Origin: Nitrososphaerales archaeon TH526
Lineage (GTDB): Archaea > Thermoproteota > Nitrososphaeria > Nitrososphaerales > Nitrososphaeraceae
Length of the DNA: 5,705 bases
Assembly (NCBI GenBank): GCA_014523665.1
Contig: JAATVR010000152.1
Location: 1 to 5,705 of the forward strand
Direction of reading: 5' to 3'
The notes under the pieces were generated by a model, which worked only from the letters and a program-made list of their open reading frames with translations, ran no database searches and was not told where the DNA came from. Every line of letters begins with the position of its first letter. Position 1 is the first letter of the stretch. The translations under genes and the position numbers were made by a program. Below, one piece after another: positions 5,191 through 5,705 of the stretch.

Positions 5191-5200
5191 ATATTTAAAG
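5191..5200 (-). promoter_or_regulatory. Box A of the wHTH-ATPase operon
   Basis: The minus strand reads CTTTAAATAT, centred about 30 bases before the ATG at 5164-5166, so the leader would be only a few bases. No Shine-Dalgarno site is present. Further AT-rich sequence at 5225-5242 (including TTAATTAA) could hold a second promoter on either strand. Confidence 0.5.
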
Positions 5201-5282
5201 GAGAGAGTAATGAAATCTGACTGGTTTAATTAATATAATTATACAGTTAAGGAATATTGCTTAAAAGTTAAAAGAGCAAGAC

Positions 5283-5338
5283 GGGGGATGATGATTGAAT
5301 ACTCGGATCTGTGAAGAAAGAACTAGGGTAACTGACCC
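5283..5338 (+). ncRNA. Candidate C/D box sRNA (2'-O-methylation guide)
   Basis: Box C ATGATGA (5288-5294) is a full match to RUGAUGA, and box D CTGA (5332-5335) follows after 37 bases, the typical archaeal distance. GGG just before box C (5285-5287) pairs with CCC just after box D (5336-5338), forming the terminal stem next to the kink-turn. Internally, GTGAAGA (5311-5317) is a C' candidate with one mismatch to the UGAUGA core, and CGGA (5304-5307) is a one-mismatch D' three bases before it. The guide next to box D would be AACTAGGGTAA (5321-5331). A TTTT at 5343-5346 could be the terminator. Such RNAs bind L7Ae, Nop5 and fibrillarin and direct rRNA or tRNA methylation. The weak point is the degenerate D'/C' pair, with 9 bases between C and D' instead of about 12. 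I cannot check the target here. The rest of 5167-5380 shows only promoter-like AT-rich sequence. Confidence 0.45.
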
Positions 5339-5380
5339 AGCCTTTTCTGGATCTAGCCCGTTTTGAAATCGGATTGCGGC

Positions 5381-5512
5381 TCAAAGTGTATCGCTCTGAT
5401 ATATACCAACATATTCTTCATCAGTACAGAAATAATATCCTCTCTTATAATGTTCCACCTTTAGTCCGGACTCAGTCTGTCCCGTTATTGTTTGCAAGGA
5501 CGTTTTTTGCAT
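5381..5512 (-). CDS. Small hypothetical protein, 43 aa
   Basis: A short frame runs from ATG (5510-5512) to TGA (5381-5383) in the gap between the ferredoxin gene and the wHTH-ATPase operon, on the same strand as both. The codon before the ATG is TAG, so the start cannot lie further upstream. The product is balanced and protein-like, with an end such as KVEHYKRGYYFCTDEEYVGI. YYFC followed by acidic residues faintly resembles the middle of YHS/TRASH metal-binding domains, but the other cysteines are missing. A box A-like CTAAAAG on the minus strand (5537-5543) is centred about 28 bases before the ATG, as for a leaderless gene. Chance is a real possibility at this length; it could also be the remnant of a longer gene. 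Confidence 0.45.
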   Translation of the reverse strand: MQKTSLQTITGQTESGLKVEHYKRGYYFCTDEEYVGIYQSDTL

Positions 5513-5536
5513 CTATGAAGGAATTGAATTGATCCT

Positions 5537-5543
5537 CTTTTAG
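5537..5543 (-). promoter_or_regulatory. Possible box A of the 43-aa ORF
   Basis: The minus strand reads CTAAAAG, centred about 28 bases upstream of the ATG at 5510-5512, within an AT-rich stretch just after the ferredoxin stop codon. The match is moderate. Eight Ts on the plus strand at 5559-5566 lie close by and could stop plus-strand transcription ahead of the ferredoxin gene. Confidence 0.3.
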
Positions 5544-5567
5544 ATTATTTGATTTGAATTTTTTTTC

Positions 5568-5705
5568 CTATCCTTTATTGAATATCTTTACACACTGAGG
5601 AGGACAGACATTTTCACATGCCATACAGAATATGCAATCCTTTTCTCTCATCATAAATGGTTTCCTTTCAGAAGCAGGATGTCCAGGAGTGTCAAGCCAT
5701 TCGAA
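5568..5705 (-). CDS. 4Fe-4S ferredoxin, C-terminal 45 residues
   Basis: The frame is open from the right edge of the window to TAG (5568-5570), so the N-terminus is missing. The visible part reads FEWLDTPGHPASERKPF, then DCIFCMACENVCPPQCVKIF. C-x2-C-x2-C-x3-C-P (fragment residues 24, 27, 30, 34) is the classic motif binding one [4Fe-4S] cluster; a further Cys follows at residue 38. Ferredoxins of this kind are small soluble electron carriers in the cytoplasm. Only one cluster motif is visible; a second could lie in the missing part or be absent, as in short thaumarchaeal ferredoxins. The protein ends seven residues after its last cysteine, so the C-terminus is compact. It points the same way as the operon downstream, separated by about 400 bases, so it is probably a separate transcription unit. 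Confidence 0.9.
   Translation of the reverse strand, partial: FEWLDTPGHPASERKPFMMREKDCIFCMACENVCPPQCVKIFNKG

Noticed and set aside
5225..5566. A ~300-base plus-strand transcript from the TTAATTAATATAATTATA region to the T8 at 5559-5566
   Set aside because: Promoter-like and T-run sequences are present, but apart from the C/D box candidate nothing inside supports one long RNA.
5630..5650. A second C box (ATGATGA) on the minus strand
   Set aside because: It lies within the ferredoxin codons for Met-Met-Arg, and no box D or terminal stem is found at the right distance.

Overview
The window looks archaeal, most likely from the Nitrososphaeria (Thaumarchaeota) or close relatives, at roughly 40% GC by eye. 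The reasons are: several genes have an AT-rich box A about 23-30 bases upstream of the start codon and almost no room for a leader; a tRNA-Gly gene ends without encoded CCA; T-tracts sit where terminators are expected; the protein fragments at both ends resemble thaumarchaeal types (an exported beta-rich protein and a short CxxCxxCxxxCP ferredoxin). The lineage is an inference; no 16S or other marker gene is present.

Left part (1-1522): the C-terminal end of a probably exported beta-rich protein (+), a convergent 162-residue orphan (-) that meets it at a perfect 12-bp palindrome, and a divergent orphan of about 205 residues (+) with a non-ATG, apparently leaderless start.

Middle (1523-2847): a 240-base spacer with two inverted repeats, an intact tRNA-Gly(GCC) gene, a CATT/CATA tetranucleotide microsatellite, and two small minus-strand genes. 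One of these is an orphan of 151 residues. The other is a 91-residue putative zinc-binding protein whose reading frame continues upstream of its only canonical start into a second Cys pair.

Right part (2848-5705): a minus-strand operon of two abutting genes. It codes first for a winged-helix/coiled-coil/winged-helix-like protein (221 aa), then for an AAA+ ATPase (550 aa) with ORC/Cdc6- or STAND-like architecture. The ATPase C-terminus looks like a restriction-endonuclease fold that has lost its catalytic residues. Upstream lie a candidate C/D box sRNA on the plus strand, a 43-codon small ORF on the minus strand, and the C-terminal end of a 4Fe-4S ferredoxin.

The best candidate for an undescribed system is the wHTH/AAA+ pair. 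Its architecture suggests a DNA-bound, ATP-driven complex, perhaps for defence, mobile-element maintenance or chromosome biology. Nothing in the window settles which. The genes between the outer protein fragments are mostly orphans, as in an accessory region beside a tRNA, but no integrase or duplicated tRNA end is visible.
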